Shown in pieces: positions 1 through 10,640 of a DNA stretch of 64,000 nucleotides. The first letter of the stretch is position 1, and every line of letters begins with the position of its first letter. Source of the stretch: Macrotis lagotis (taxonomy: Eukaryota; Chordata; Mammalia; Peramelemorphia; Peramelidae); NCBI RefSeq assembly GCF_037893015.1, contig NC_133666.1, positions 264,237,609-264,301,608 of the forward strand. Reading direction: 5' to 3'. Under the pieces are notes generated by a model. That model worked only from the letters and a program-made list of their open reading frames with translations, did not search any database and was not told the DNA's origin. The position numbers and the translations under genes are program-made.

Positions 1-17
1 TTCCCCTCCCCTCCTCC

Positions 18-130
18 CCAGTGACTTTGGAGAGGTTACTTTCTTTCTCTGGGTCTCAGTTCCTCTCTAAAAAGGGCAGAGGTGATTAAATGACCTCTAA
101 GTTTTCTTCTTGTTCTAATTCCATGACAAA
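18..130 (+). repeat. MIR-type SINE fragment
   Basis: 'ctgggtctcagttcctc' and 'gattaaatgacctctaag' are typical of the 3' half of MIR. It is short and diverged. Confidence 0.6.
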
Positions 131-478
131 AATGAATAGGAAATTCTGAAAGAAACATACATTGCCTGTGATTTATTTTTTAAACTGAAACTGGAATTAA
201 ACCCATTTTGAAATACAAGTCTACTCTAAACTATTCCCTGTTTTTGACAAGATATTACTCTGGTGAAATAGTGTTGGAGTACCTATTTGGAAGTAAGGAA
301 GCAACTCAAAATCAATTAGATGCCTTATGCAACTTTCAAGGTTCACTTGTCTAGGGAGGGATCCACAGTGAAGGTAGGGGTGTATGGAGAACAGAAAAAA
401 TGAAAATGAAAAAATTTCTTTAGGACAAAGAAACTCGACCACATTTGGACGTCCACCACTTCTTTCTTAAATGATTAG
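131..478. other. Unique sequence
   Basis: I see no gene or clear repeat. The 73-residue minus-strand frame is not conserved-looking. Confidence 0.5.
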
Positions 479-479
479 A

Positions 480-672
480 GAAGCCTCCTAATTAGCCTGT
501 CCACTGCAAGTCTCTTCCCCACTCCAATTCATCCTTCACCCAGTTGCTTAAGTACTAAGTCCAGACCATGCCACTCCTCTTCTTATAAAAGCTTCAGAGG
601 TCCCTATTGCCTTGTATCAAATGCAGACTCCTCTGTTTGACAGTTCAGTCTTTCATAATCTTACTTCAGCCT
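480..672 (+). repeat. L2 LINE 3' fragment
   Basis: The text from 'aaagcttcagaggtccc' to 'tctttcataatcttacttc' matches the conserved L2 3' stretch about replacing a lead paragraph of Pro/Leu-rich codons ('ctccccattgcc ... cacaatctgg'). It is cut by the gap. Confidence 0.6.
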
Positions 673-772
673 NNNNNNNNNNNNNNNNNNNNNNNNNNNN
701 NNNNNNNNNNNNNNNNNNNNNNNNNNNNNNNNNNNNNNNNNNNNNNNNNNNNNNNNNNNNNNNNNNNNNNNN
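673..772. other. Assembly gap (100 N)
   Basis: Exactly 100 N separate an L2-like fragment on the left from the 3' side of an L1-lineage element on the right. A round 100 usually marks a gap of unknown size, so the 3' end and target-site duplication of the L1 element are hidden. Confidence 0.99.
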
Positions 773-1218
773 AAAGAAAATGTGTTATATCTGACCACTA
801 TCCCCCCATGGTCCATCCTCTCCTCCTTTATTCACATCCCCACCCCTTCCCCCCCTGCTCCCCCCTCCTTCTTACTCCAGTTGTCTATACCCCATTGAGT
901 ATAGTTGCTGTTTCCTCTCCTAGCCATTTCTGATGAGAGCAAAGGTTCCCTCATTCCCCTTTGCCTCCCCCCTTCCATATACTTCAGCTTATTATGTGAA
1001 ATATCTGGACTATTCCCCCTCTCCTTTTTCTTTCTCCCATTCCATTTCCCTTTTTTTCTTATTGACTCCATTTTACACCATATTTTATCTTCGAATTCAG
1101 CTTTCTCCTGTGCTTCAACTATAAAAGTTCCCTCTACCTGCTCTATTAACTGAGATGGTTCATGTGAATATTATCAGTATCATTTTTCTATACATGCAGT
1201 TCATCCTCATTAAGTCCC

Positions 1219-2328
1219 TCATATTTCCCCCCTCTCCTCCAATCTCCATGCTTCATCTGAGTCCTGTATCTGAAGATCAAACCTTCTGTTCAGCTCTGGC
1301 CATTCCAAAAGGAACCTTTGAAATTCCCCTGGTTCATTGAAAGTCCATCTTTTTCCCTGGAAGAGGACATTCAACCTTGCTGGGTAGTTCATTCTTGGCT
1401 GCATTCTAAGCTCTTTTGCCTTCCAGTATATTGTATTCCAAGCCCTACGAGCTTCCAATGTAGTTGCTGCTAAGTCCTGTGTGATCCTGACTGCAGCTCC
1501 ACAATATTTGAACTGTGCCCTTCTGGCTGCTTGTAATATTTTCTCTTTGACTTGGGAGTTCTGGAACTTGGCTATAATATTCCTGAGGGTTGTTTTTTTG
1601 GGATCTCTTTCTCGGGGGGATGGGTGGATTCTGTCCATTTCTATTTTGCCCTCTGCTTCTAGAATATCAGGGCAATTTTCCTGTAGTAATTCTTTGAAAA
1701 TGATGTCAAGGCTCTTTTCCTGATCATGACTTTCAGGTATTCCAATAATTTTCAAATTATCTTTCCTAAGTCTGTTTTCCATATCAGTTGTTTTTTCAAT
1801 GAGATATTTCACATTTTCTTCTAATTTTTCATTTTTTTGGTTTTGAAGTATTGATTCCTGATTTCTGGTAAATTCATCAGTCTCCCTGAATTCAATTCTT
1901 TGTCTGAAGGATTTATTCTCCTCAGAGAGTTTTCTTATCTCTCTTTCCATTTGGCCAATTTTGCTTTTTAAAGCATTCTTCTCCCCAATAACTTTTTGAA
2001 CTGTTTTATCCATTTGACTTAAGCTGTTTTTTAGCATGCTATTTTCTTCAGCATTTTTTTTGGATTTCCTTGACTAAGCTGCTGACTTCATTTTCATGTT
2101 TTTCCTGCATCTCTCTCCTTTCTTTTCCCAGTTTTTCTTCTAACTCCCTCATTTGATTTTTCAAAGTCTTTTTTGAGCTCTTTCATAGCCTGAGCCAATT
2201 TCTGTTTTTCTTGGAGTCTTTAGATGCAGGAGCTTGTGCTTCCTCATCTTCAGACTGAGTATTTTGATCCTTCTTGGGCTCATTTGCAAAATATTTCTCA
2301 ATGGTCTTCCTCTTGTTTGTTTGTTCAT
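1219..2328 (-). pseudogene. L1/HAL1 ORF1p-like frame, broken near its start
   Basis: The longest open part (1219-2037, 272 residues from an internal Met) has the layout of an L1 ORF1 RNA-binding protein. Residues 1-90 are a charged heptad coiled coil. Residues about 92-170 form the RRM-like domain starting near NLKIIGIPE. The rest is the C-terminal domain, with YPARLNVLF and a FQRFLLEWPEL end. Upstream sequence to a likely ATG at 2326-2328 continues the protein in other frames, with at least two frameshifts, so the full ORF1 is not intact. The protein normally coats L1 RNA as a trimer. Confidence 0.8.
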
Positions 2329-2429
2329 TTTCCTAAGGCCTAAGTCTGTTTATTGGGGGTGCTTCCTGAGCTTTTGGGACACTCCCACAAGGGTCTCAGT
2401 GTGTGAGGTTCTGTCCTCCCTCTTGATCT

Positions 2430-2956
2430 GTGAATGAACATAAGAGCCCCCCCCCCCCTGCCACGGGGCCCAGGTGGGGGGCCCCTGTTGTTCTATGGGA
2501 GGGGCCTAGACTGGGATCAGGATCTGAATGTGGTCAGAGCTCCAGGGTCCTGTTCCAGGGACAGAGGACAGAGCTCAGCAGTCTCTCTCTCTTCACTAGC
2601 CTCCCTCAGATCAATGGGCTCATGCCCTGGGGGCTCCTGCATACTGACTCCACCTGCTTCTGTTTCCAGGTCTAGGCAGAGGAAAGACCAGGCTGCTGCG
2701 AGCTGTGGCCCCCAGCTCTCTGGGGCTGCCTCCGGGAGGCTGAAGTTCCTTGGCTCTGGTGGGCCGCCCCTCTGCCCCAGGGAGCAGAGCCTCTCTGCTC
2801 TTTTCCAGGTTACCTTGAGTAGGAGAACTGCCTCACTGGGTTCCTTTGTGGATTCTGTCTCTCGAAAGTTTAGGTAGAGTCCTTAGTTTATGAGTTTTTA
2901 TCAGAGAGCTCCTAAGACTCGACCCCTTCATGTCGCCATCTTGGCTCCGCCCCCCA
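2430..2956 (-). promoter_or_regulatory. GC-rich 5' UTR of the L1/HAL1-like element
   Basis: This segment is markedly GC-rich, contains a C12 run (2447-2458), and ends at the L1-type CAAGATGGCG box near 2935-2945. In L1 elements this region holds the internal promoter. The CAAGATGGCG sequence also resembles a YY1 site, as in other mammalian L1 5' UTRs. The plus-strand open frames here are antisense artefacts. Confidence 0.55.
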
Positions 2957-4090
2957 GTTTTTGTCAAATAATGAGTTCTTATCCTACAAGCTAATGTCTC
3001 TGGGTTTGTCAAGCAAGATTACTGTAGTCATTTACTGTTGTTTCTTTTGAACCTATCCTAATCCACCGACCTCTATTTCTTAACCAGTACCAGGCAGTTT
3101 GGTAATTGTCATTTTATAGTATAGTTTTAGATATAGTAGAGTCACCTTCCTTTATAGAAGTGCTTTATAATTGTGTTCATACAGTTTCTCAAATATTTAA
3201 TCCTGTCTACAGTTATTTTAAATAGAATTTCTCTTACTATCTCTTGCTCTTGGACTTTGTTGTTCTGTATATATATATATATATATATGTATATAATATA
3301 TACATATATACCATATATACATATATAATATATACATATATATAATATATACATATATACATATATGCTGTTGAATTATATGGATTTATTTTATATCCTG
3401 CTACTTTGCTGAATTTGTTAATTGTTTCAAGGAGTTTTTTGTATGATTTCCTCAGTTTCTCTAAGTATACCATCATATCAGCTGCAAAGAGTGAAAGATT
3501 TTTGGTATAGGTGCCATATACCACAAGAAAAAATGTATATTATTTTCTTATTAAGTTTTCACCAGAAGTCTATCATATCTAAGTTTTCTAAGATTTCATT
3601 CATCTTCTTAACTTCTTTCTTGTTTATTTTGTGTTTAGATTTATCTAGTTCTGAGAGAGAGGAAGGTTGAGGTCCCCCATTATTAAAGTTCTGCTGTCTA
3701 TGTCTCCTTGTAATTCACTCAACTTTTCCTCTGGAATTTGAATGCTATACTACTAGGTGCATACTTGTTAAATAATGATATAGTGTGATTACCTATGGTG
3801 CCTTTTAAGAAGATGTTTTTTTCTCTTTTCCCTTTTAATGAGATATTTTTCTTTTTCTTTATCTGAGATCAGGATCGGTATCCCTGATCTTTTTTTACTT
3901 TAGCTGTAATATAGTATAGTATATTTTTCTCTATCCTTTTACCTTTTCCCTTGTATATATCTCTGTTTCAAATGTGTTTCTTGTAATCAACATATTGTAG
4001 GAGTCTGATCTTTAATCCATTATGCTATCTTCTTCCATTTTATGGGACAGTTCATCCTATTCTCATTTACAGTTAAGATTACTAATTCTG
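2957..4090 (-). pseudogene. L1 ORF2 remnant with mutated reverse-transcriptase box
   Basis: The minus strand encodes LFAADMMVYLE at about 3458-3491, followed by LLETINKFSKVAGYKIN, the L1 reverse-transcriptase palm region. The catalytic box expected as F/Y-A-D-D reads F-A-A-D (codons 3477-3488), so one catalytic Asp is lost. The stretch 3540-4090 matches the part of ORF2 before the RT domain, so most of the RT fingers region is deleted between them. Confidence 0.75.
3267..3368. repeat. (TA)n-rich microsatellite
   Basis: An imperfect TA/TATACA tract of about 100 bp inside the old L1 ORF2. It causes spurious Tyr/Ile-rich frames. Confidence 0.95.
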
Positions 4091-5462
4091 AAAAAAAAAT
4101 TTACTAATTCTGTATTTCCCTCCATGCTGTCTTTCCCTTTTGAATTTTTCTTTCCTTCCCTCTCAGTCCTCCTCACCAGTTTTACTCTCTTTCCCCTTTA
4201 ACTTTTCTTTTAAAATTTAACTTTCAGTTTATTTTCACTTATACATTCACCTTCCCTTTTACCAGGTCCTCTTATCTTATCTTTCCTTTCTCCTGCCCAC
4301 CTCGCCCCCCCCCATTCCCTGTAGAGAAATAGATTTTTAATCCCAAATTGGAATGTATCTTATTCCCATTCTGGACCAGATCTATTGAAGAGAATGTACT
4401 CAGCATTCATATTTTCCCTTCTTTCCCTCTAAAATTATAATTATATATATTGTGCTTGTTCATCTGTTATTATTTATCACTCAGGCACTATTAATCAGGA
4501 ATCATCAATCACAGATTAAACAATTGATTAATCAATTGTTCAATTGATTAATTGATAAACTCAAAATGTTATCAAAGTACCATCACAGATTGATTGATAG
4601 ATTACTTGATTATTTGATAAGCATCATTGCCTCAAAGTCACTAAGTACCTCCCCTCTTCTGTCTCTTTAGAGGTAGACTTTTCAAGAGTCTTGAATTACA
4701 TCAAGTTATAATCACTTTTTTTCCTTGCCTCTTTTTCAAGTATTCTCCAAAGACACACAATCCTCATTAGCCAAAGTATCATCCAAAGTCTAATCATTTC
4801 ATGAACTATTTGTATCCCTCCTCCAAGCCTATTTTCTCTCACACTTGCCCCTCTCCCCAGGAAATTTAACCCCTTGTTAAGTGAAGTAAGGATGAACTCA
4901 AAATCCTGATTTAATTAACTATAAGAATTTTAAAGGATTCTAAGTATTGTGAGGCTCTGAAGATCTAATTTGAAAATTTTACAAATGAGTGTAAGTTATG
5001 GGAGACATTGACTCAGGACTGCCCAGTTTATGATGCCCTCAAAGAAATTGCTAAGCTTTGTCAGCACAGTAGAATTTAAGTGGGTTGAAGGATACTGAGA
5101 CACTTAAGTTTAGAATTAACACCCCTGTTTTTCACCAGGGCTTTTTAATCTCAAACATAGTAATTTCAACTTGGATGTCTTCAATGGAGAGACAAGACCC
5201 AACTATACCTGTATCCTCTAAATCCAATCTCTTCAAATATATTTGACCCTTAATTGGAGAAGTAGAAACTGTTTTGTCTCTCCCATTTAGGGTTGTATAC
5301 AATTTGATGGTCTTAATAAACATTTGTTTTGTTTTTTTTCCTTCCCTTTTTCATTTACCTTTTTATGAATCTCTTAAGTTGTATATTTGGCAACTGAATT
5401 CTCTGTTCAATTCCTGGTCTTTGTGTCAGGAAATTCTGAAAGTCCTCTGTTTTGTTGAACAG
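4091..5462 (-). other. L1 inter-ORF and diverged ORF2 5' region
   Basis: This is pyrimidine-rich and AT-rich sequence between the ORF2 and ORF1 remnants. It contains TTGAT-rich palindromic sequence at 4500-4620, and the 5130-5460 part resembles the L1 ORF1 3' end. No gene is seen. Confidence 0.45.
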
Positions 5463-6270
5463 TCATCTTTTCCCAGACTGTATATGCTGAATTTTACAGG
5501 GTAGTAAATTTTTGGTTGTTATCCCAAGTCCTTTACCTTCTGATATATGATATTCCAGATCCTCTGGTCCTTCAATGTTGAGGCTGATAGTCCTAGTGTG
5601 AGTGTTTCCTTTGTACTTAAATTCTTTCCTTTTTGCTGCTTGCAGTATTTTCTCCTTTATTTGAGAGTTCTGGAATTTGGCTATAACAGCTTTTGGAGTT
5701 TTATCCTGGGATCTCTTTTGGAGGGGATCTGTGTATTCTTTCAATGGTTATATTGTTTTCTTATTCTAACACATTCGGACAGTTTTTTTCCTGATAATTT
5801 CCTGATTGATTTTTTCCAGTTCTTTTTTTGATCTAGGCTTTCTGGTAGTTCAATAATTCATAAATTATCTCTCCTGGATCTATTTTCCAGATTGTTTGTT
5901 TTTTCTAAAAGGTAATTTACATTTTATTCAATTTTTTTCAACCTTTTTTTTGTTTGATACTATATTGTCATCTTGCGGATTCATTGGCTTCTATTTGTTC
6001 AATTCTAATTTTTAAGGTTTTATTTTCTCTAATTAGTTTTTGTGTTTCCTTTTCCAGTTGGTTATTTTTACTTTTAATGTAGTTGATTTCTTTGGTCAAT
6101 TTTTCACAATTGTCCTTCATGACTCTTATTTCTTTTTTTTCTAATTTTCTTCTTCCTTCTTTCGTTTTTAAATTCTTTTTAAAACTCTTCTATGAGCTTT
6201 TGGATTTGAGTCCAATTCATAGATTTTTTTTTTTGAGACTTTCCCTGTGAAATGCTTTTTCACTAGTTTC
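5463..6270 (-). pseudogene. Degenerate L1 ORF1 remnant
   Basis: The frame 5463-5744 contains AVIAKFQNSQIKEKILQAAK, the RRM-end motif also present in the ORF1 at 1219-2037 (NIIAKFQNSQVKEKILQAAR). Sequence up to about 6270 resembles the coiled-coil part with several stops. Confidence 0.75.
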
Positions 6271-6925
6271 TTCTTCCAACATGGCATTGTTATCTTTATC
6301 TGCAAAAGTAGTTTTCTATGGTGAGTACTCTTTCAGCTATTTTGCTCAGCTTTGTTGTTTTAGCTCTGCTCCTGGAGTATGGGGGGTATAGAGGTCAAGC
6401 TTTATATGCTGGGGTTGGGGTCTGATCCCTAACGGTGTCATTGGCCAAGATGTTGCCTATGCAGACTACACCTTACTTTTGCAGTGATTTATTTCTATCT
6501 TTATGTCCAGGTTCTGCCTATGCAACATTTTGTTCCCAAACCAGTTCTGTCTTTTGTCCTAGGATATCCAGAGTTCAATCTTTGGGGTTGCAACCCTCCT
6601 TGTTGACTTGCTAGCTAGCTGCCAAGACCTAAACTGTTGTGAAACTGTGGGGACCTGGATTGCATTGTGGATTAATACCTCCTGCTGGCGTTTCTCCCCT
6701 CTCTAGCCTTGCTTGGCTTTACTTCCCCCTTTCCTCCAAAGAGACAGACCTTCACTGAAGATCCTCCACAATGTCTACCACTGAAAACATCTTTGGACCT
6801 TTTCTTTTTCTTGGTGGAATCTGTAGCTTTAATGTCAGTGCAGAGGAGTCATTTATCTTGGTAGGGAAAAGCTCCCTGGAGCATGTTAGCTTCACACATC
6901 CATCTTGGCTGTGCCCTGAAAATTC

Positions 6926-7239
6926 CCCACCAGAATTTAGACTCTGCTTCTAGGATCCTGGACTCTGACAGATGATCATTTGCCTTTTCTTGTTTTGACT
7001 AGGCCAAATGTCAAATTCTGGCAATTTTTAAACCACCTTGCCTTTACTCTGGTTATGCTTATTATCTGTCTCCTATCAGAACTGTCTCTCCCCCAGAATC
7101 TTGAACTTTGATAGCTGAACTTTCATCTTATCTTGCCTGGAACTGGACCATCATTCTAAATGACCAGTTGTAGACATTTCTAAACTGTATCATGGTGTGC
7201 AGAAATCCAGCCCCCCCCCCCCCCCCGACTCCCTGGCTA
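6926..7239. other. Unique sequence with C16 homopolymer
   Basis: No gene is seen. An uninterrupted run of 16 C lies at 7211-7226 and marks the start of the adjacent L2-like tail. Confidence 0.5.
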
Positions 7240-7415
7240 TTTGGAGTTTCTATATGTGTCTTTTCCCATTAGAATATGAATTCTTTGAGAACATGGATTG
7301 TCTTATTTGTTTTTGTTTCACCAAAACTAAGGGCAATATAAGCCAGAACATATATTAAGTTCATGGTAAGTGTTTAATAAATGCTCTTTTCATTCATTCT
7401 TCATTAATTCCTTCA
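7240..7415 (+). repeat. L2-type LINE 3' end
   Basis: 'gaattctttgagaacatgg' followed by 'gtaagtgtttaataaatgct' and ATTCATTC repeats is the standard 3' end of L2-family LINEs. Confidence 0.7.
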
Positions 7416-7589
7416 TTATAAGGTGAAGGTTATTGTAATCCCTGTATTAATGTTTTTGGGAACAGGGCTCCTGTCTTTCTTATAGAAAGAAAAAACAATT
7501 CTTGAAATTTCTTAAGATTCTTAGAGAAGGGATATGGGAAGTTAAGGTAGGATGTCTCTTCCTGAGGCTCTCTGAAGGGTAATATATAA

Positions 7590-8010
7590 ACAGTTTATTT
7601 TGAGGCTTCAAGCGACTTTATTTCAATATGAGGAGGACTCCAAAGAGGGTATCACTGGCAGAACCCGGCTGAGGTGCAATGTGGGAAAGCCCTGGTGGTC
7701 CCTGGAGGGTTCCAGGCCGTGTTCCCTGGGTGGGTGGGGGTGCGCTGCAGGTCCTGAGGTGATGTGGTCCAGGTCCCGAGGTCATGAGTGGGGGGTGCTG
7801 GCTGGCTCCTTCACTCCTTCCTGTAGCTTCCTGTAGGTGGGACAGGACCCAGCTGGCAGGCACCAGGAGGCCGATGAAGCGGACCATCATGGCCAGGTCT
7901 TGTCTACCGGGCTCAACTCCTCCCGCAGGCTCCTCGGGCCTCTGAGCAGCCGCGGATCCAGAGGGTTCATGGCAACGTCGAGGCAGGGCCGGGGCTCGGG
8001 AGAAATGTGC
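7590..8010 (-). pseudogene. Processed pseudogene of a COX8-family gene (cytochrome c oxidase subunit 8)
   Basis: A GC-rich island in AT-rich DNA reads on the minus strand like an intronless cDNA copy. From an ATG at 7968-7970 it encodes MNPLDPRLLRGPRSLREEL, resembling the start of a COX8 mitochondrial presequence. After a frameshift it continues SPGRQDLAMMVRFIGLLVP then ASWVLSHL, which matches the COX8 membrane segment with its Pro-Ala-(Gly/Ser)-Trp-(Val/Ile)-Leu-(Ser)-His-Leu core. A further frame change near 7831 leads to SYRKE and a TGA at 7811-7813, as expected for the short basic COX8 tail. A GC-rich 3' UTR-like stretch follows, then AATAAA near 7618 and an A-rich end near 7590. COX8 is a single-pass inner-membrane subunit of complex IV, but the frame breaks make this copy non-functional. 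The exact paralogue cannot be chosen. Confidence 0.75.
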
Positions 8011-8309
8011 ACTTTAACACTCTTGAAAGAAAAATGAGATCCAGAAAATCTACGGCTGTCTTCATTCTTTCTGTGGCAGCTACTGAATGGGTGGGTGTGG
8101 AAATGTTCCACCTTTTATTGAACCAATATGACTTAATTTTCATTTCTATTCTGAGACTGGTACCAATAATTTCAATTTGAATTTTGGCAGATTTGTTTTT
8201 TCTTCCAATTTGTCGGATTACTTGCTGTTGTGAATCTCACATAAAAAAAAAATCTATTAAAGGTAGATTTGTTTATTACGCTAGACTGGTTTTTTCCTTT
8301 TGAATTTGG

Positions 8310-8515
8310 AAATAATGGTAATGATACTATCCACTTCACATTTTTATAGCATTTTAATGTTTACAAAATACTTCTCTCACAAAAAATGCTGTGAGGAAAG
8401 ATAGGTAGGTTGAATATTATTATCTACATTTCACAGATGAGGAGTCCAAGGTTCAGAGGTGGAGAGACTTGACAGAATCCCTTTCCCAGTGCTATGAATT
8501 ATGATAGTTGGGTAT
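8310..8515 (-). repeat. MIR-type SINE
   Basis: 'catttcacagatgagga' and 'gagagacttgacagaa' are reverse-oriented MIR core sequence. Confidence 0.6.
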
Positions 8516-9373
8516 ACAGCATCCCTGGAGAATCATTCAGCTGCAGCAGCAGTGAGAATCCTAACTGCAGAGTTACTGGGAAAAATGTCTTCAGAATGAA
8601 GAAATATTCTCTGTGCATAAATATAATATTGAGGAATAAAAAGTAAGAAAGACCCTAGTAGAATTGGTGAGTTTGGGTGCTTGCCTTTCTCTTCTCCCCC
8701 TCTCTTGTTTGTGGTTCTGCAAAACTCAGGTAATTTGCATACAACTGGCTTTGAACACAACTCCATCTCTCTTCCTTTCCCATATAAGTGCACAGTCCCC
8801 TGGATATAAGGGACTCTGAATATACTATCCTTCTCTGTTTAAGGAAGGGAAATCAGCCTTAATTTTTAAAATGATTTAATATTGACTTTAGGACAATATA
8901 CCCCTGAGGTCACTCCAATTTTTTTTTTATCATAATCTGCTCCAAGCCACAGTGTTCTGAATTTGGTGAACTTGTTATCTGGAATAGAATCAAAACTTTT
9001 ATTATTGTTTTGACCTTATCTGCTTGGCCAATTCCTAACAAACTTGGAGTGGGGATTTAAAATGAAAGAGGGGATATATATGGTCCTACAAGGCAATTGG
9101 ACTAAGGTGGAAGCTTTTAATTTTTTTCCTCCTGTGGGTGAATTGGTGGGTTTTTCCTCCAGTCCTGTTGCCATGGCTTAGCTATTTGTTTCTTGTGCTC
9201 TCTCTACAAACGATCCTAGAACCTTGCCAGCTTAAAAAGCAGATGTTACTTTTGTCAGTGATAACTGTTGGTTAATGAAGAACAGCGAACTGATGGGGAA
9301 TGGACATTGTGTTCAGGGGGAGGGAGGGGAAAAAGAGAAAGAAACAGAAAGACAAAGACACAGAGAAAAAGAC

Positions 9374-9376
<3 letters not shown>
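8516..9376. other. Unique sequence
   Basis: No gene is recognised. A half X-box-like GTTGCCATGG lies at 9167-9176. The 86-residue minus frame at 8533-8793 has no recognisable similarity. Confidence 0.5.

Positions 9377-9424
<48 letters not shown>
9377..9424. repeat. (GA)24 microsatellite
   Basis: 48 bp of uninterrupted GA, preceded by a purine-rich lead from about 9316. Both strands are open here only because of the repeat. Confidence 0.98.
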
Positions 9425-9429
<5 letters not shown>

Positions 9430-9784
9430 AATAACCTAGAGATTACTGGCAAAACCCTTTGATATGATTAGATTATTAGGAAGTGAAGATATGTAGGATA
9501 CAACTGGAACACATCATCTGGGATCTTTTCTACCCAATTAGCTTCTCTGAGTCATTTCTAAAATAACTCTAAAAGAGAAGTTGGATTATATTATTACTAA
9601 CAATCCTTCTTAACTTAGTATACTAGGAATGTCTAATTCTAATTTCTGTGTTGAACCTGTCACCTCTAAAGCTAAAGTTTCCTGTTGGCAGAGATGAATA
9701 AATTATGCAAATTTAAAATTATGTAAATTCAAAACATCAAAATCATCAACATATTTTATTTGGATGATATTCTGTCAACGTGAA

Positions 9785-9905
9785 TGAATATTGACAACAT
9801 TCCAATAAAATGCACCTGCTCCTTGAAGGCAGGGATAGTCTCACTTTTGGTTTGGATCTCCAGTACTTAGCACATTGACTTGCAAATAGGATTGAATATT
9901 TCATT
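9785..9905 (+). repeat. L2-type LINE 3' end
   Basis: 'ctccttgaaggcagggat' followed by 'ccagtacttagcacattg' matches the conserved L2 3' terminus. Confidence 0.65.
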
Positions 9906-10489
9906 CCTAAGATTCTTTATCTCAGTATTTGGTTATATTTTGATGTTTGTGCAGATTTGATATCATTATTTGTTGCTGGCTCCTGATGAGTTTTTGGAGA
10001 ACAGGACATAATAAACTGTGCCTCCTCAGGAAAATATCCTTTCCTCCTCTACACCTGCCCTAGTCTTTGCCCCCTTCCCAGGGCTAGAGGAAGGGTTGAA
10101 CAACACTTAATCAGAGAACTTATAAAATTATATCTTGTTTAGAGATCATATCCTGGAGTGGTGGGTGCTTTTAGATGAGCAGAAATGAATTTAGGAAGTT
10201 TGACTTGAGGTCCAATGATTACTGAGATGTTTTGCTCTTTCTTTTTAAGTGGATGCTAAACATTATTTCAAAAGTATTATTCCTATGAAAAATGCTTTAT
10301 AATAACCATTAGGTTTTTCTCCTAATTGCTAACTTTTTTAAGATGAAGAAAAAGCAGAATTAGTTCCTCACTTCTATTAGAGAATTTGATAGAAATTGGT
10401 TTGATGAAGAGAATTTGGCTTCAGGAAAGACCAGAAGGTTCAAAAAAGGTTCAAAATGTCAAGATCCTTACTAGGTATATTACTTTTTT
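9906..10489. other. Unique sequence
   Basis: No gene or clear repeat seen. Confidence 0.45.
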
Positions 10490-10640
10490 ACTAATAAGCC
10501 TTAATTTATCAATGCATATTGTTAAGCTTCAATTTTCTTATTTGCAAAATAGGGATGATTATAATAATATTTTCCCCACAGGGTTTTTCCTGAAGTGCTT
10601 AGCAACCCTGAAAATCTACATGAATGAGTCTCTGCAAGAT
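10490..10640 (+). repeat. MIR-type SINE
   Basis: 'ttcttatttgcaaaatagg' followed by 'cagggtttttcctgaag' resembles the MIR 3' half. Confidence 0.5.

Larger units (their letters stand above)
773..2956 (-). mobile_element. L1-lineage LINE, HAL1-like (ORF1 only)
   Basis: The element begins on the minus strand at about 2956 with a GGCGGAGCCAAGATGGCGAC-type L1 5' end. It has a GC-rich 5' UTR (about 2430-2956), a damaged ORF1 (1219-2328) and then a purine-rich 3' segment down to the gap. No ORF2 endonuclease or reverse-transcriptase sequence is visible between ORF1 and the gap. That arrangement is the one described for half-L1 (HAL1) elements, which keep only ORF1 and depend on another L1 for mobilisation. 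The alternative, an ordinary L1 with ORF2 deleted or lost in the gap, is not excluded. It abuts an older L1 at 2957 in the same orientation. Confidence 0.7.
2957..6925 (-). mobile_element. Older degenerate L1 element
   Basis: Reading on the minus strand, a 5' end with CAGCCAAGATGG lies near 6905-6925. It is followed by a 5' UTR-like segment (about 6300-6900), an ORF1 remnant (5463-6270), a linker and AT-rich region, and ORF2 remnants (2957-4090). Many stops, a TA expansion at 3267-3368 and internal deletions show it is older than its neighbour at 773-2956. Its 3' end would lie left of the younger element but is not recognisable there. Confidence 0.75.

Noticed and set aside
607..933. Frame of 108 residues
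   Set aside because: It reads through 100 N and has no evidence on either side.
2430..2877. Plus-strand open frame of 147 residues with Pro/Gly/Ser-rich composition
   Set aside because: It is antisense to the GC-rich L1/HAL1 5' UTR. Open length comes from GC content.
9377..9424. CRISPR-like or other regular array
   Set aside because: Simple dinucleotide repeat without spacers; the same holds for all other periodic tracts in the window.
9255..9462. Opposing frames rich in Leu/Ser and Arg/Glu
   Set aside because: They are translations of the (GA)n microsatellite.
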